NCBI GenBank assembly: GCA_029339195.1
Contig: JAPTJF010000032.1
Coordinates: 62,001-126,000 of the forward strand
DNA from: Micractinium sp. NFX-FRZ
Taxonomy: Eukaryota; Chlorophyta; Trebouxiophyceae; Chlorellales; Chlorellaceae
DNA length: 64,000 nucleotides
Direction of reading: 5' to 3'
The first letter of the stretch is position 1, and each line of letters opens with the position of its first letter. The notes beneath the pieces are model-generated. The model made no database searches and was not told the origin of the DNA. It saw only the letters and a list, made by a program, of their open reading frames with translations. A program made the position numbers and the translations under genes. Below are positions 54,565 through 64,000 of this stretch, one piece after another.

Positions 54565-57500
54565 ATGGCGTCACCCTCAGCAGCCGCACAGCGGCTGCAA
54601 CTGCTGGCGGACGCCCTGGCCGAAGAGTTCAGCCAGAGCCAGGCCAGCGCGGCGTGCGCCGCCGCGTTCATCCGCCTGCTGCCGGGCCTGCAGTTCTTGA
54701 GCGTCGCCGTCAGCAACCCTGCGCAAGGCGGCGGCATCGTGGCCTCCTCCAACTGTGCCACAGGTGGGTTATGGTAGCTCTTGCAGGCAGGCTGCGCTGT
54801 GGGGAACGCGCGGCTTGAGCGCCGCTCGCAGCCGCCCCAATCCTCCCTGCTCGTGCTTGCCGACCTCTGCCACCCTGCCACCCCGCCTCTGGCTGCTGCA
54901 GAGGGCCCCACCACCCTGCACCTGCACGACCCTCTTTCTTCCGCCGCCGGCCGTGTGGTAGCTCTGGGCAAGCCGCTGCAGACCAGCCTGCTGAATGGCG
55001 CGGCAGCCTCTGTGCTGCCCCTCTGGACGGATGTGCAGCTCATGACGGCTCATGCGCCGGGCGTCACCCACCTGCTGTGCATCCCTTTTGGGTGCGGCAG
55101 CGGCAGCAGCGGCGAAGCAGCCAGTTCTGCCACCGGCGACAGCGCGTGCAAGCAGCACTCCCTGCGGCAGGGCAGCGGGCGCGGCGCGCTGCTGTTTGGC
55201 TTCTCGGCAGCACCCCAGCTGGATGCCAGGTGGGGCGGGGTGGGGCGGCCTGCCACTGCCCTGTTTGTACCATGCATGCCTCACCCATGTGCGGCTGGCT
55301 GTCTGCTACAGGACCACTGCAGCTGCAATGTGCCCTCTTGTACGGAGTGGCCCGCCTGCCTCCCCTTCTCCTCCTCCTCTGCAGGCGCAAAGCCTTGCTG
55401 GCGGGCCTGGCGCAGTGCCTGCCCGCCCCCATGGCCCGCCTGTCGGCAGACACCCTGGCGTTTGTCAACTTTGTGTGCGGCAGCAATGCGCAGTGCAGCT
55501 GCTGCTGCAGCGCAGACGAGGGGGAGGAGGAGGAGGAGGAGGAGGGGGCAGGCTTGGAGGGGCCGTGCCGCGAGGACGACGGCAGCGGCGGCAGCGGCGG
55601 CGGCGCCTCCCCCAGCCAGGCACTGCGGGTGCCGCGAGCAGGGAGGGCAGCAAGCGCTGGAGGCAGCGGGGACGACACTGCTGGCCCCAGCTCACGTTGG
55701 TGGGGGGAAGGTGCACAGGAGGAGAAGGGAGGCATGAAGGCGTCCCCCGCCGCGGCCGCCGCCGCCGCGCCTGCCTCAGGCAGCGGCCAGCCCTCGCCGG
55801 CGCTCTCGGTCGGCCGCCGGGTTCCACCGGCCGGCAGCAGGCCCGCGCCGTGCTTCAGCAAAGCACTGCTGGTGGCGGCGGAGGAGCAGGGCGAGGAGAT
55901 TGCGCAGCAGAGCAGTCTCACGCTGGCGTACCGCTCATCCCTGATGGAGGGAGAGTACCGCCGGTGGATTGCGCAGTACCACGTCAAGGTGAGCACCAGC
56001 ACCCGGTGGCAGTACCCTGGGTTCATGCCGACAGCATGCTTGCCGCCGCGTGCGGTGCGAGCACCGCTGGACTGGCTGCTTGCAGGCGGGGTGCAAGTCG
56101 TGCGGCGTCCACAAAGGTGCACGCACACACAAGCAGGGCCTGTGTCGGCAGCGCTCTGCGCACGCACCTCTCGTGTCTCACACGCCACGCTGCCTGCACC
56201 TGTGTGCGCCCCACGCGCAGGTGGACCTCCTCTTCTCCCTGCTGCTCATGGCCTCTCTGGTCATTGTGAGCTTCATCAAGGTGTGCCGGCGGTCGTGGGT
56301 CTTGCAGACAAAGGCCGCCTTCAGCCTGTGGGGCAGCGTGGTCCACACAGAGCGCAGCCCGGGGCAGCAGCGGCGGTGGGCCATGGGCGTGTCTCCCCAC
56401 AGGCTGCTGCCGGCCGTGCGGACACACCACCTCCCACCCTGCCTGCCAATTGGTTCATACCAACCCCCCGCTGCGCATGCCTGCCCCCCCTGCCCTGGCG
56501 TACTGCCTCCCCCGTTGTACCGCAGCCGTACCGCATGATTGACAACAGCCCGCTGGGCCTGCTGCTGGGTGCCGGCATGGCGCTGCCGCTGCTCTTCAAC
56601 TGGCTGGCACACGCGCTGTATGCCAGTGAGTGGGTGCTTGGTTGGCCAGGCTCTGGGAGGCAAGCTAGCTCCCATCCGATCACCGCGCCTGCATGCGTGC
56701 ACGCCAGCCCGCTTGCCCCTTTGCGCACCACTCCCTGCCCTGCCCTGCGCAGCTCACCCCGGCTGGTCCGCACACCTTGCGCCTGCGCCCACCTGCTTGT
56801 GCTTGCCGCCCCTCGCCGCCCCGCAGCCTGGCGCGAGCGCCTGGCGGTGGTCCTGCGCCTCTACGTTGTCGCGTTCATCACGCTCCTCTCCATCCGCTCC
56901 TACCAGGTGAGCGATGAGGTGAGCGGTGGTGGGGTGGGGGCGGGCAGCTGCGCTCGCTTGTTTGCCCTTTGCATGCCAGCACCGCCGCATGGGGTGGGCC
57001 TGGGCTCTCCAGGCACCCACCCCACCCAGCCAGACACCCGGCCACTGCTCAGTATGATTTCGTGGCATGCCCCGACACACCGCCCCACGCTCTCCTTGCG
57101 TGCACCTCCCCTCCCCCGCCTGCCTGCAGTCCCTGCTGCCAGCGGAGCGCCTGCAGCAGTGGATCACGTTTTGGATGCTCACCGGCGCCGAGAGCCTCGC
57201 CGTCACAGCCCTGGGCTTCCCGGTACGTGGACGCCAGCTGGCTGACATGTGCTGCGCTGCCCTGCACTGTGCTGCTATGCGCGCTGCCCTGGCGCTCAGT
57301 CTCGCAGCTGCAATGCCAAGGCCCCACCTCTTGGTCGCCTGTGCTGGACCCCCCGTGCTGCCCTGCCCTCTGCCCGCCTGCAAGCCCTGCCTGCCACGAC
57401 TGCCTGGCCCAGTATTTACAGCTTGCCACTCCCGATAAGCTGACAACACGCTGTAGCCCACCGCCTGCCATGTAGCGCCGCCCCCACCTGCACCTCCCTC

Positions 57501-58222
57501 TGCCTGCAGCGCCGCCCCCACCTCCAGCTCCCCCTGCCTGCCCAGCTCCCCCTCCCTGCCCTGTCCCTCATGACCCAACCTCGTTACGATACTAACTGAA
57601 GCACTGTCATACCTGCCCCGCCCTGCCCTGCAGGTCCGCCTTCAGCTTCACCTGCCCCTGCAGTTTGCTGCCATGGGCGTCGCCTCCTGGAACATACCCC
57701 GCATGTGCTCCGAGGTAGGCGGGGGGAGGGATGTAGGCCGGGAGGGAGGCCGGGAGGGAGGTGTCCACAGCGGGGCGAGTGCGAGGGCCGGCAAGACGGC
57801 CGCGCCAAGCACATTGCACAGTCTTCATTGGTTGCCAGCCGAGGGAGGCCCCGCCTTTAGCCTGCTGTGACCCCAACTGTTGCCGTGTCCCATCTGTGGC
57901 ACCCTGGTGAGCCGCACGGCAGCTTAGCTGCCCCCTGCATGCCTGCCTGCCTTTGATCCCGCCCTCTCTGCCTGCCTCCCTGCCTCCAATCCTGCTCTCT
58001 GCCAGCCTGCCTCCCTGCCTTCCTTTGATCCTGCCCCCCACCCCGTCTGCCTCCCTGCAGTGCTACCCTGCCGCCGAAGCGGGCGCGTGCTTTGAGAGCA
58101 GCATCGCCATGGCAGCTCTGTTTGGCTTCGTCCTGCCCACCGCCGGCCTGCGCTACATTGAGCAGCGCTCCCGCTCCCTCTTCTCGAACCTGCTGCGCTC
58201 TACTGCTGTCCACGAGGCCTGA
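54565..58222 (+). CDS. GAF-domain protein with six-helix membrane domain, copy B
   Basis: Exons 54565-54763, 54902-55229, 55385-55988, 56221-56280, 56526-56625, 56827-56906, 57130-57222, 57634-57714 and 58061-58222 give 568 residues. Order and phases match copy A except that its third and fourth exons are one exon here. The GAF half is nearly identical to copy A over exon 2 and the start of exon 3, including the QCSCCCS cluster and acidic run. The linker and the six-helix half are much more diverged (for example VDLLFSLLLMASLVIVSFIK against GDLLFSLLLLAALAIVAAV) but keep PYR, RLY.VAF, LTGAES and PTAGLRYIEQRSR. The start is the ATG aligned with copy A; an in-frame ATG at 54442 would add a low-complexity extension. 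Likely a membrane-anchored sensor; this is an inference. Confidence 0.8.
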
Positions 58223-58635
58223 AGCACGGGTACCACGGGCACCGCCGCTGCGAGCAGTCGGAAGAGGAGCAAGCCCCAGGCATGTTGCCGCTCCCCAGCG
58301 GCCATCCGGGCCCACCTGCATTCCCCCCTTCCGCCTTCCGTCCCTCCCCCCCTTTTCTTTTTGCCTCCCTTGCGACGTGCTTGCAAATAATCAGCCTACC
58401 TTCTGTCTCCCTCTCCCTCCAGCGGCAGCAAGTGGAGCCACACACTCGGCTCCCAGCCACTGCAGGCCCCACCTCACAAGCCGCGTCATCACTTCCCTTG
58501 CCTGTGCCCCGGCAGCCCAGGCGGTCCCCTGCCCAGGCATACACACGCATCGTGGGAACGGTGTTTCGCTTGTCAGCACTCAACCAAGACTGCCAGGGCG
58601 CTGGCGCCACATTACCCTTCTTCTTTTGCTGTCAA

Positions 58636-58640
58636 TTACA
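58636..58640 (-). terminator. TGTAA polyadenylation-type signal (minus strand)
   Basis: TTACA on +, about 510 nt past the coiled-coil gene stop codon. Confidence 0.35.
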
Positions 58641-59063
58641 AGATGACAGCCTTGCCCTTCTTTTTTCCGCAGTGCTTTGCCACCTGCGCCCCTGCCTCTG
58701 CTCAGCCACCCGGTGCACCGGGAGGGGCCATTCTTTCCCCCAATCACAGAAGCACGCTCCTCGGTGCAGCACTGCGCTACATGCCTGCTGCTAACGCATG
58801 TCCCGCCTGCTTGTGGCACTGCAAGGAGCCTCGATCTTTGATGCAGCAGTCCATAATTGGCTGCTGCCGACATAAAGCTCCCCGCTTGCCTCACCATGGC
58901 CCCATGCTCGCCACCGCCTCCTGGCAGCTGTTTGAACCCCTTCCCTGCCCACCATGCCTCACGTCATCTGCCCCGCCCACACGTCACCAACTCAACCAAC
59001 CTGCCAGCGTGCCCGCGGCCTGCCTTTGGAACGACTTTTAGCGTGCTCTGGGTGTCTTTCGCT

Positions 59064-59068
59064 TGTAA
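59064..59068 (+). terminator. TGTAA polyadenylation-type signal
   Basis: About 840 nt past the stop codon of GAF-TM copy B; the first TGTAA on that strand. Confidence 0.35.
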
Positions 59069-59148
59069 CACACAGCTGATGGACAGGCTAGGTAACAGTG
59101 TTGTCGCTGCAATCCAAGTGGCTTCTTCCTGCAGCCGGTGCTGCCTGC

Positions 59149-62100
59149 TCAACTGCTGGCACGGGGGCCAGCGCTGCCCTCCCGAGACGCCTCTGCAATC
59201 GCGCTCATCTCCTGGCCGGCGCCACTCCCGCTCGCCGCCTTGCCCTTCACTTTCTTCAGCTTGGGCAGCTTGGCGGCAGCCTCCTTGGCAGCAGCTTCCT
59301 TGGCGCCCAGGCCGCCTGCGGGCGCCTTGCCGCCCGCTGCGCCCGCCGCGCCCGCCCCAGCCAGGCCCTTCTTGTTGCTGACTGCAACGGGCGCCACGCG
59401 CTGCGCCTTGGCCACGATCGACTCGATGAACGCCCGGGTTTGCTCCTGCGGGGGGGAGCGTTAGCAAAGGCGGGTGGTCAAACCATCCTTTACGGATACA
59501 CACAAATCGTGCTGCCAAGGGTGTGCATGCCTGCACAGCCCCTGGAACACCTCCTGGTGCCCACATCCCAGCGCACTGCCTGCCGCTGCGACAGACAGGT
59601 TGAGCACCACGTAGGTTGCTTCTGGCACGTGCCCTCTGCTGCGCCTCACCGACAGGAAGGGGCATGCCTCCAGCGTCTCAGGGCTGCCCCGTGCCAGCTT
59701 GGCAGCCACGTGCACCAACGCTGCACAGAAGCTCTGGTAGGTCATGGTGGCGCTCGCCAGCTGGGCAGCGGCGGCGCTGAAAGGGCGGGCAGTGGGTGCC
59801 GCGCTGGCGGTGCTCTGGCTGGAGGGCGGGCGGTTGGGCAGCGCCAGCGGCTGGTCGCCTGCAGTCCGCTCATGGGGGCAGTGAGTGCCACTTGGTTTAT
59901 GCTTATAAAATCAGAGCTTGTCGCGCTGAGCAGCACAACGTGGCACGACAAAAGGCGTGCCAGGTCTCTTGTAGCAAAGGGCGAGCGGGACCCCAGATCT
60001 GCATGCCAGAGCAGCACAGCCTCTGCCTCACCTACACCGGCGGCAGCAGCAACAGCGCCAGCAGCAGCGGTTGTCATGATGATAGACTCGGAGCGCATCA
60101 CTGAGGGGGGCCGCATGTACATGGACCCACCGCCCCGCATCACCGCCTGCCGCAGGCAGTACCGCCGGAACACCTCGGTCGCCTCTTGCACCTGCAGGCA
60201 GGCGGCGCGGGTTGCGGGTTGCAGGTGCAGGAAGGCGGTGTAGCGAGCCCACCCCCACATGCACTAGAGGGTTGGTCATTGCAGACAAGGAAGGCCTCAT
60301 GTAACCTCATGTCCCCGTGCCCTGCTGTTCCCATTGGGCAAAGTCAACCGCATGGCCCGCTGTGCCCCAATGAACAAATTCAAAACAAAGCCACACTGAA
60401 GCGCCTGTGTGCGACCCTCCCCACTGCCCCTGGCAACGCACATGCATGGTGTTGTCGGAGCGGGTGCGCGTGCCGGGCACCAGGTTGGTGCTGCCAATGT
60501 CCTGCGTGCAGGAAGAACCACCGGCACATGTGTTGAGGGGCAGCGCCACATTTGCTGCAGCAGCAAGCACTCCTGGGCAGGCCAGCGGGGCAGCAGGCAG
60601 GCAGGGCGGCAGGTGGCTGCAGGCATGCACAGCACAGCACAGCACAGCACACCTTCATGAACGCCAGCCAGCTGGACAGCGTCAGCTGCGGCGGCCAGTG
60701 CCGCGCAAACCCGGAATCCAGCAGGCAGTAGTGCAGGAAGATGGCGTGCAGGTCTCCCTGCGCAGAGGCCGGAGGGGAAGGCGGGCAGGTGGTGAAGCAG
60801 AGGAGCATGCACATAGGGTGCGGAGGGGGGAAGGGGAGAAGCCAAAGCCAGACATGTGGGCTGGCATGTGTGAATGCGGGAGCACAACCAGGCAAGACAG
60901 CCTCTGCGGGCGCAGGGGTGGGCGGGCCAGGGGCGGCAGGCTGGTGGGTGACAAGGCAGGCTCCAGCGGCGGTGAAGCCAGCGTGCCGCCTCTCACCTGG
61001 CAGGTGTGCAGCACCTTGGAGAGCGAGTAGCGCTCACCAGAGGGGTCCGCCTCCCGCATCAGCAGCTCATCCACGTCCTGCAGGCGGAGCAGGCACGGTG
61101 GAAGGGAACATGTTTTTCGTTTGCAAGGTGTAGTGGATGGAGGGTGCTGCCAGCCAGCTGCAGGCAGCTGGACAGCCTTCACTAGGACACGGCACAGCGC
61201 AGCTGCCCAGCATGTTAACACATTCGTGCTCAGCCAGCTTCAGCTGAACGCTGCGGTGGGTTGCGGCTGATCACCTGGAGCGTCTCTCCATACTTGACCT
61301 CAGGCCGCTCCTGCCCCTTCAGCGCCGGACCCCGGCTGCCGTCCGCTTGCGCGCCCCCACCGTCCACGCTGGTGTGCTGGTAGAACACTGCAGGGACCGC
61401 CAGGAAGCAGGCACAGTCAGAGGTGGCCACGGCGGCAGCTCGCTGGCCCAGCAGTGCAGGGCTCATAATGCAGCGCAGCGCAGTGCGGTGCAGTGCGACG
61501 CAGCGCAGCACAGCACAGCACAGCATGCCGTTACTTGGTGCTCACCCATCACTCGCTTCAGGGCATCGCAGGCCGCCTGCTCCTCCCTCAGCCGCTCCTG
61601 CAGGGAGCGCAGCTCGGCCTCGGCGCGCGCCGCCCGCACGCCCGCGTCCTCCTGCACAGCAGCAGAAGCCGGGGGTTGGCAGTTGGATGCAGTACATCAC
61701 TCCAGGCCATCACCGAGGGCTGTCGTTTTGATGCGGTTCATCAGCGGCACAACAGAATGCAGCTTCGTTTACAACTGCCTGTTCTGCAGCACATGTACAT
61801 GTCATCTAAACATGCCACCCTATACTTGCCTGCTGCCTATGGAACTGCCCGATGGAGGCAAAGGCCGTACCGCGCTCAGCATCCAGCATCGATCTCAGCT
61901 GCTCCCGCTCCGCCTCAGCGTCCTCCAGGCGCTGCGCCGTCTCTGCCAGCTGGCATGCCAGCCTGCGTCACAGGATTGGTTGGCACATGATTGCCCGACA
62001 TGCACCCTCCTGCCATACCCTGGGCACAGCGTGCCCCTCAACATATGCCCAAAGCCCGCTTCTCTGCCATTTTCACGCACGCACGGTCCGCTCCCTTGCA

Positions 62101-64000
62101 AGCACATCCACCCCGCCGCCACCCACCTGTCCCGCTCCTGCCGCAGCACCTCCAGTCGCTCCTTCACCTCCTGCAGATCGCCCTGCATCCCGCCCAGGAC
62201 CTGCTTGGAGGGCAACACGGGACGCAGCATGCCATGCTGTGCCAGTCAGATGCACTGTAGCAGGGGGCGTGAGAGCTGCCGTGCTCTCACTACGCAATGA
62301 CTGCTGCATGAGCGCCAGCAGCAAGCACGCCCCTGTGTCCAAGTTGGCCCAGCCCAGGAAAGCAAGCAGTCACCTGCTCAAAGGCGCCAGTGATAACGTG
62401 CTTGTCGTGCTCCAGTGCCTCAACCTGTAAATTGAAGGCCATCAGCGCAGCATGTCATAGCGCGCAACAAGCAAGTCACGGTGACAGAGGCGGAGCGGAG
62501 CTCCCCAACTGTGTGTGCTGGTTTGCCGCATCCTGGCCTGCCCAAACAGCAGAGCACACCTTGCCCCGTGGTGACCCAGCATCACCATGTGCTGCAGCAA
62601 GGAACAGGCAGGCAGGCAGGCGGGCTCGCCGCTTCCCCTTGCAGTACTACCCCCTGAGCCCGGCGCACCTTGCAGGCCAGGGCATCTGCCAGGTCAGTCT
62701 TCACCAGCAGCTCATCCCGCATGCTCTCCAGCTCCTTGGTGAGATGCGAGGTGAGCGCTGAGCTGACACAGCCACGGGCCGCCCCCGCGGCAGCAGTGGG
62801 CGAGGTGGCATGCGCCTGCTGGTGCTGCCAGGTGCTGCTGCCCAGCAGCCGCTCCTTGTGGCCGCCGCTGCCTTGGGTGGGACCCGGGCTGCGGCGCAGG
62901 GTGGCCGCCTTGGGTGTGGATTGCGGTGGCAGTGGTGCCAGCTGCGGCTGCTGCTGCTGCGGGCTGCGCTGCTGCGGGCTGCGCAGCGCGGCCGCCTCGG
63001 GCGAGCCGCTCTGCTTGGCAAGCTCCCTGCTGCCGCCAGCACCTGGACTAGCCAGCGCAGGTGTGCTGAAGACAGAAATAAAAACAGGCTGCTGGTTGGC
63101 AGTGTCATTCAGCTGCTGCGTAGGGTTGAGCGCCGAAGGCGGCAGATGGCTGGCTGTGACTGCGCCTGCTGCCGCTGGTGCCAGCGCTCCGCCCCTGCTG
63201 CTGCCCTCCGCTGCCGGTCCAGCCAGCGAGTAGCCGCCTGCCTGCTGCTGGGCAGTGCTGGCACTGCCGCTGGCAGACAGCTGCGCTGCAGCTTCTGCGT
63301 CCGCCCCTGTCTGCTGCTCCACCTCATCGTTCACTGTCAGGGACTCTTCGTCCTGTGGGTGCTGCGTGAGGTTGGTGTTGGCCCAGGGCTCCCCGCCCCG
63401 TCCTGCAGTCACGGCGGGGCTTGGCTTGCGACATCACTGCTTGCCCCAGCGCACGGCAAGGTTAAGGTGTCCCCTTCCTCCTTGCACCATGCTCCACGTC
63501 AAGTGCGGCATGCATGCGCTGGCAATGCCGATCTGTTGCACACACACGCATATCTCCTCCTTAACTGAGCATGCCATGCCGCCCTCCCCGCCTCACCTGG
63601 GATCAGCGAGGCCCAGTCGGCGCGCAGCGGCCCCATGAGCCACAGGTGCCCCTGGCTGTCGCGCACAAACTCGCACACCAGGCCACGCAGCGTCAGCAGG
63701 TGCGCCTTCTGCACGTACTGCACCAGCCCGTGAGCTGCCTTGCGGGCCGCCATTTTGAGGGATGGGTCCACGGAGCCTAGCGTGCGCCCCAGGGTGCGCT
63801 CGCTGTCTGCCAGCGCAGCGTCATCCAGCAGCGAGGCATCAGAGGTCAGGTCAGCACCCGCCTCAGAAGCTACCCCACCGGCTGCAGAATTGCCGGTGGC
63901 AGATACTGCTGCTGCCGCTGCTGCAACCCCAGCGGCGCCAGCAGCGCTCAGGATGGGCTGGGGCGCAGGGGAGCCGGTGAGCACGCCCGGCTGCGGCGGC
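59149..64000 (-). CDS. Coiled-coil protein, function unknown (5'-partial)
   Basis: Minus-strand exons: 64000(partial)-63597, 63402-62669, 62424-62374, 62200-62127, 61962-61830, 61651-61546, 61387-61275, 61077-60997, 60757-60653, 60501-60442, 60191-60032, 59858-59650 and 59445-59149. Phases join throughout. One intron reads as GC-AG (CAG|GCAAGT at 61829), which is needed to keep frame. The N-terminal part has a helical block ending LRGLVCEFVRDSQGHLWLMG. A 240-residue disordered Ser/Gln region follows, then coiled coil (EVKERLEVLRQERDR, EDAEAEREQLRSMLDAER, AEAELRSLQERLREEQAA). The C-terminal half has conserved-looking helices (LHAIFLHYCLLDSGFARHW, SSWLAFMKDIGSTN, MTYQSFCAALVHVAAKLA) that loosely resemble EF-hand-like units of ciliary or cytoskeletal proteins, and a basic Lys/Ala tail. 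The family was not recognised. Confidence 0.7.
60629..60652 (-). repeat. (GCACA)n at a splice donor
   Basis: On the coding strand the intron begins GTGTGCTGTGCTGTGCTGTG directly after the exon ending FMK, so the pentamer array starts at the 5' splice site itself. Confidence 0.9.
61471..61525 (-). repeat. (GCACA/GCGCA)n array near a splice donor
   Basis: On the coding strand it is a TGTGC/TGCGC array that starts about 20 nt into the intron following the donor at 61545. Confidence 0.85.

Larger units (their letters stand above)
58223..59148. other. Convergent 3' intergenic region
   Basis: This lies between GAF-TM copy B (+) and the coiled-coil gene (-). It carries TTACA at 58636-58640 (minus poly(A)-type) and TGTAA at 59064-59068 (plus). 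As in the 30.8-31.2 kb interval, the signals cross, so the 3'UTRs may overlap. Confidence 0.5.

Overview
The window looks like nuclear DNA of a trebouxiophyte green alga of the Chlorella lineage. The evidence is high GC, intron-dense genes (GT-AG introns of roughly 60-600 nt, plus three apparent GC-AG introns), CAG/GCC-rich coding repeats and TGTAA polyadenylation-type signals. The gene content also fits: a PPR-SMR protein, a PL14 polysaccharide lyase like that of chloroviruses, and a chitin-deacetylase-like wall protein. All gene models were read by eye from splice signals, reading-frame continuity and family similarity. No transcript or database evidence was available. No rRNA, tRNA, CRISPR array or complete transposon was seen.

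Layout: 1-3.8 kb holds the 3' part of a PPR-SMR gene ending in a cyclin-like domain (+). At 5.2-6.1 kb is a small secreted Ala-rich protein (+). At 6.7-10.4 kb is a tandem pair of an unrecognised family (-), one copy lacking its last exon. At 11.5-13.9 kb is a multipass membrane protein (-). At 14.6-16.6 kb is the PL14 lyase (+). At 17.1-21.8 kb is a large MYND-finger protein (-). At 22.6-30.8 kb is an IDM1-like PHD plus GNAT acetyltransferase with two extra CxxC fingers and a coiled-coil tail (+). At 31.2-35.0 kb is a serine carboxypeptidase (-), followed at 35.6-37.3 kb by a second MYND protein (-). At 38.2-43.0 kb is a secreted CE4/chitin-deacetylase-like protein that has lost its metal ligands (+). 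At 44.0-48.0 kb is an ER protein disulfide isomerase of the P5/PDIA6 type (-). At 48.7-58.2 kb is a tandem pair of GAF plus six-TM proteins (+). At 59.1-64 kb is the 3' part of a coiled-coil protein (-) running off the right edge.

The genes do not form one pathway. Two themes stand out. One is secretion and cell-surface biology: PL14, carboxypeptidase, CE4-like and PDI. The other is local duplication: two tandem gene pairs, a GAF-less relative of the GAF-TM proteins, two MYND genes, and repeated tandem duplications spanning exon-intron junctions. The most unusual items are the CE4 pseudoenzyme, the GAF-6TM pair whose two halves have diverged at very different rates, the PPR-SMR-cyclin fusion, and introns that grew by copying their own splice junctions.
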